A stretch of DNA of 46,905 bases from Betaproteobacteria bacterium. GTDB taxonomy: Bacteria; Pseudomonadota; Gammaproteobacteria; Burkholderiales; Thiobacillaceae. Of this stretch, positions 44,658 to 46,905 are shown in pieces. Under the pieces are notes generated by a model. The model worked only from the letters and a program-made list of their open reading frames with translations, was not told where the DNA came from and did no database searches. The position numbers and the translations under genes were made by a program. Each line of letters opens with the position of its first letter. Within the stretch, counting starts at the first letter, position 1. The stretch is taken from positions 1-46,905 of the forward strand of contig JAIFKV010000013.1 in assembly GCA_020049415.1 (NCBI GenBank). The letters run 5' to 3'.

Positions 44658-45574
44658 GGATAACGCTGATTCTTGCCTTGCCGAGCGAAAACGCCACTGC
44701 GCGCACCCGCATCTGGCGTGCGCTGAAATCGCTTGGCGCAGCCTCGCTGCGTGATGGTGTCTGGCTGCTGCCGCAACGTAGCGAACTTGAATCGCTGTTT
44801 GCCGCACAGGTACGTGAAGCGGAAGTCGCCGGCGGCCAGGCCTGGTTGCTTCGGGTGTCCGGTTCGGCGGAGCATGAAAATACGTTCATGGCCTTGTTCG
44901 ACCGCTCAGCCGAATACGCCGGTCTCGATGCCGAACTGAGCGAACTGAGCGGGCAAACCGATGACGCACTGCTTCGACGTGGCTTGCGTCAGGCGCGCAA
45001 GCATCTGGATGGTGTGATCGGCATCGACTATTTCCCCAACCCGGCGCGGGCCGAAACCGAGCGCCGCCTGCACGGCATGGAAGCGGAGTTGCGCCAACGC
45101 CAGATGGCCAGCGAACCAGGCTTCATCGAAGGCGAGCCGGAACGGGTCGATAGTGCCCTGTATCAGAACCGGTTATGGGCGACGCGGCACAATCTCTGGG
45201 TGGATCGTCTGGCTTCCGCCTGGCTGATCCGCCGTCGCATCGACAAGCAGGCCCACTTCCTCTGGTTGGCACAGCCGCAGGATTGCCCGGACGACGCGCT
45301 CGGTTTCGATTACGACGGTGCGCATTTCAGCCACATCGGCCGCCGTGTCACGTTTGAAACGCTGCTGGCGAGTTTCGGCCTGGAAGGCGATGTGGCGCTG
45401 AAACGACTCGGCGCACTGGTGCATACGTTGGATGTCGGCGGCACAGCCCCCGAAGCGGCCGGCTTTGAAGCGATGCTGAAAGGCCTGAAAAGCCGCATCA
45501 ATGATGACGATCAGTTGCTCGCGGAAGGCGGTCAACTGCTGGATGACCTGTATGCGGCATTCAACGCAACCTGA
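44648..45574 (+). CDS. chrB: chromate resistance protein ChrB
   Basis: A 308-aa cytoplasmic protein, the usual partner of ChrA, with an N-terminal ChrB_N domain (ARTRIWRALKSLGAASLRDGVWLLP) and a C-terminal ChrB_C domain (TRHNLWVDRLASAWLIRRRIDKQAHFLW, FDYDGAHFSHIGRRVTFETLL). In Ortrobactrum-type loci ChrB regulates chrA and senses chromate. It is followed after 17 bp by chrA. Confidence 0.93.
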   Translation: MTDWITLILALPSENATARTRIWRALKSLGAASLRDGVWLLPQRSELESLFAAQVREAEVAGGQAWLLRVSGSAEHENTFMALFDRSAEYAGLDAELSELSGQTDDALLRRGLRQARKHLDGVIGIDYFPNPARAETERRLHGMEAELRQRQMASEPGFIEGEPERVDSALYQNRLWATRHNLWVDRLASAWLIRRRIDKQAHFLWLAQPQDCPDDALGFDYDGAHFSHIGRRVTFETLLASFGLEGDVALKRLGALVHTLDVGGTAPEAAGFEAMLKGLKSRINDDDQLLAEGGQLLDDLYAAFNAT

Positions 45575-45591
45575 TTTTCAGGAGAAGTAAA

Positions 45592-46905
45592 GTGACCAAT
45601 GACCAACAACGCCCCGTCCCACCCAGCCTCCGGGAAGCCTTCGTCTACTGGCTGAAACTCGGTTTCATCAGCTTCGGCGGCCCGGCCGGGCAGATTTCGA
45701 TGATGCATCAGGAGCTGGTGGAAAAACGCCGCTGGATTTCCGAACGCCGTTTTCTGCACGCGCTCAACTACGCCATGGTGCTGCCCGGCCCGGAAGCGCA
45801 GCAACTCGCCATCTACATCGGCTGGCTGATGCATCGCACCTGGGGCGGCATCATCGCCGGCACACTGTTCGTGTTGCCGTCGTTGTTCATCCTGTCGGCG
45901 CTGACCTACGTCTACATGGCGTTTGGCGACCTGACTTTCGTCCAGGGCGTATTCGCCGGCATCAAACCGGCTGTAGTCGCCATCGTCGTCTTTGCCGCCT
46001 GGCGCATCGGCTCGCGGGCGCTGAAAAACAGCGTGTTGTGGGGCTTCGCGGCGGCGTCGTTCATCGCCATCTTCGCGTTGCACATTGCCTTCCCGATCAT
46101 CGTATTGACCGCTGGCGTGCTCGGCTTCATCGGCAGCAAGATCGCGCCCGACAAATTCAAGGTCGGCGGCGGCCACGGTGCGTCGAACAAGGAATACGGC
46201 CCGGCGCTGATCGACGATGACACGCCGACGCCGGAACACGCCAAATTCAAGTTGTCGCGTCTTATTCTGATGACCGTCGCTTTCCTTGCGATCTGGGCGC
46301 TCGGTTTCTGGGCGACGCTTGAGGTGCCGGTGCTGAAGGACATGGGCGAGTTCTTCACCAAGGCCGCGCTGGTTACCTTCGGCGGCGCTTACGCGGTGTT
46401 GCCCTACGTCTATCAAGGCGGCGTTGAACACTACCAATGGCTGACCGGCCCGCAGATGATGGATGGCCTGGCGCTGGGCGAAACCACGCCGGGGCCGCTG
46501 ATCATGGTGGTGGCTTTCGTCGGCTTCATCGGTGGCTGGACGAAGGAAATATTCGGCGCAGACTCTTTGCTGCTGGCCGGATTTGCAGGCGCATGCGTCG
46601 CCACCTTCTTCACCTTTTTGCCTGGCTACCTGTTCATCCTGGCCGGCGGTCCACTGGTCGAATCCACCCACGGCGATCTCAAGTTCACCGCCCCGCTGAC
46701 CGGCATCACCGCCGCCGTAGTTGGCGTGATCCTCAACCTGGCGCTGTTCTTCGGCTTCCACGTCCTCTGGCCGACAGGCTTTGAGGGCACGTTCGAATGG
46801 TTCTACGCGCTGATGTCGATCGTCGCTTTCATCGCACTGTGGAAATACAAGCAGGACATCATGAAAGTCATCGCCGCCTGCGCGGCGGTGGGGCTGATAT
46901 ATACG
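45592..46905 (+). CDS. chrA: chromate transporter ChrA (3' end outside window)
   Basis: Inner-membrane CHR-family transporter exporting chromate. It starts with GTG at 45592, seven bases after AGGAG, and is open to the last base (438 codons), so only a short tail is missing. Two homologous halves are visible: KLGFISFGGPAGQISMMHQE with ALNYAMVLPGPEAQQLAIYIGW, and FFTKAALVTFGGAYAVLPYV with LGETTPGPLIMVVAFVGF. Many hydrophobic helices. Part of chrBA. Confidence 0.96.
   Translation, partial: MTNDQQRPVPPSLREAFVYWLKLGFISFGGPAGQISMMHQELVEKRRWISERRFLHALNYAMVLPGPEAQQLAIYIGWLMHRTWGGIIAGTLFVLPSLFILSALTYVYMAFGDLTFVQGVFAGIKPAVVAIVVFAAWRIGSRALKNSVLWGFAAASFIAIFALHIAFPIIVLTAGVLGFIGSKIAPDKFKVGGGHGASNKEYGPALIDDDTPTPEHAKFKLSRLILMTVAFLAIWALGFWATLEVPVLKDMGEFFTKAALVTFGGAYAVLPYVYQGGVEHYQWLTGPQMMDGLALGETTPGPLIMVVAFVGFIGGWTKEIFGADSLLLAGFAGACVATFFTFLPGYLFILAGGPLVESTHGDLKFTAPLTGITAAVVGVILNLALFFGFHVLWPTGFEGTFEWFYALMSIVAFIALWKYKQDIMKVIAACAAVGLIYT

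Noticed and set aside
45532-46761. 409-codon open frame antisense to chrA
   Set aside because: The opposite strand carries an unmistakable ChrA with conserved motifs; the antisense frame is Asp/Gln/Arg-rich and follows from codon bias.

Overview
The window reads as chromosomal DNA of a betaproteobacterium, probably of the Rhodocyclales/Nitrosomonadales type. This is inferred from gene content and order: mreBCD-mrdA-rodA-rlpA, dacA-dat-ybeD-lipB, gatCAB, argH-algZ-algR and a HemP/DUF2325/imelysin iron cluster. No rRNA, tRNA, CRISPR array, prophage or intact transposase was seen. Genes are dense, many starts overlap the previous stop by 4 bp, and most genes can be assigned by family motifs.

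Layout. (1) 1-925: the 3' part of a sigma-54 activator gene broken by a deletion that removes the arginine-finger segment. (2) 1002-7040 (minus): glycogen phosphorylase followed by a very large protein that I read as a PPi-type phosphoenolpyruvate carboxykinase. (3) 7302-17953 (minus): the cell-shape and envelope block, mreB-mreC-mreD-mrdA-rodA-rlpA, then after a terminator dacA-dat-ybeD-lipB. (4) 18047-22462 (plus): gatC-gatA-gatB, interrupted by a Uma2-type gene, a duplicated 5' stub of gatB and a small unknown gene. (5) 22452-26399 (minus): DUF4124 protein, pyrE, exoA with an internal in-frame deletion, argH. (6) 26443-28225 (plus): the AlgZ/AlgR-type two-component pair. (7) 28226-31125: a gene graveyard with remnants of a GGDEF domain and of an HD-GYP/hemerythrin protein around an intact secreted rhodanese-like gene, then an Ala/Lys/Pro-rich DUF2934 protein and a bidirectional terminator. 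(8) 31784-34056 (minus): ahpC-ahpF with a strong intergenic hairpin. (9) 34354-35318 (plus): an ABC-type substrate-binding protein behind a small leader ORF. (10) 35337-42719 (minus): an iron/haem-related run, hemP-porin-small protein-DUF2325-hemP-imelysin-dihaem oxidoreductase-truncated DUF1513-chaN, with a candidate Fur box. (11) 42850-44121 (plus): a P-loop ATPase and a PsiE-family protein. (12) 44250-46905: a small membrane protein, then chrB and chrA (chrA cut by the window edge).

The most unusual signal is non-coding. Two ~161-bp near-palindromic elements fill the only two wide gaps of the mre/mrd operon. They are diverged from each other but keep pairing through matched changes in both arms. 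Their central hairpin carries a TGAATAA loop, and the same motif appears in two shorter hairpin repeats just after rlpA and algR. All four lie in the same sense relative to the flanking genes. Another terminal-inverted-repeat element sits between hemP and the porin gene. The window also shows repeated gene erosion by deletion (sigma-54 activator, exoA, a second exoA stub, DUF1513, GGDEF and HD-GYP fragments).
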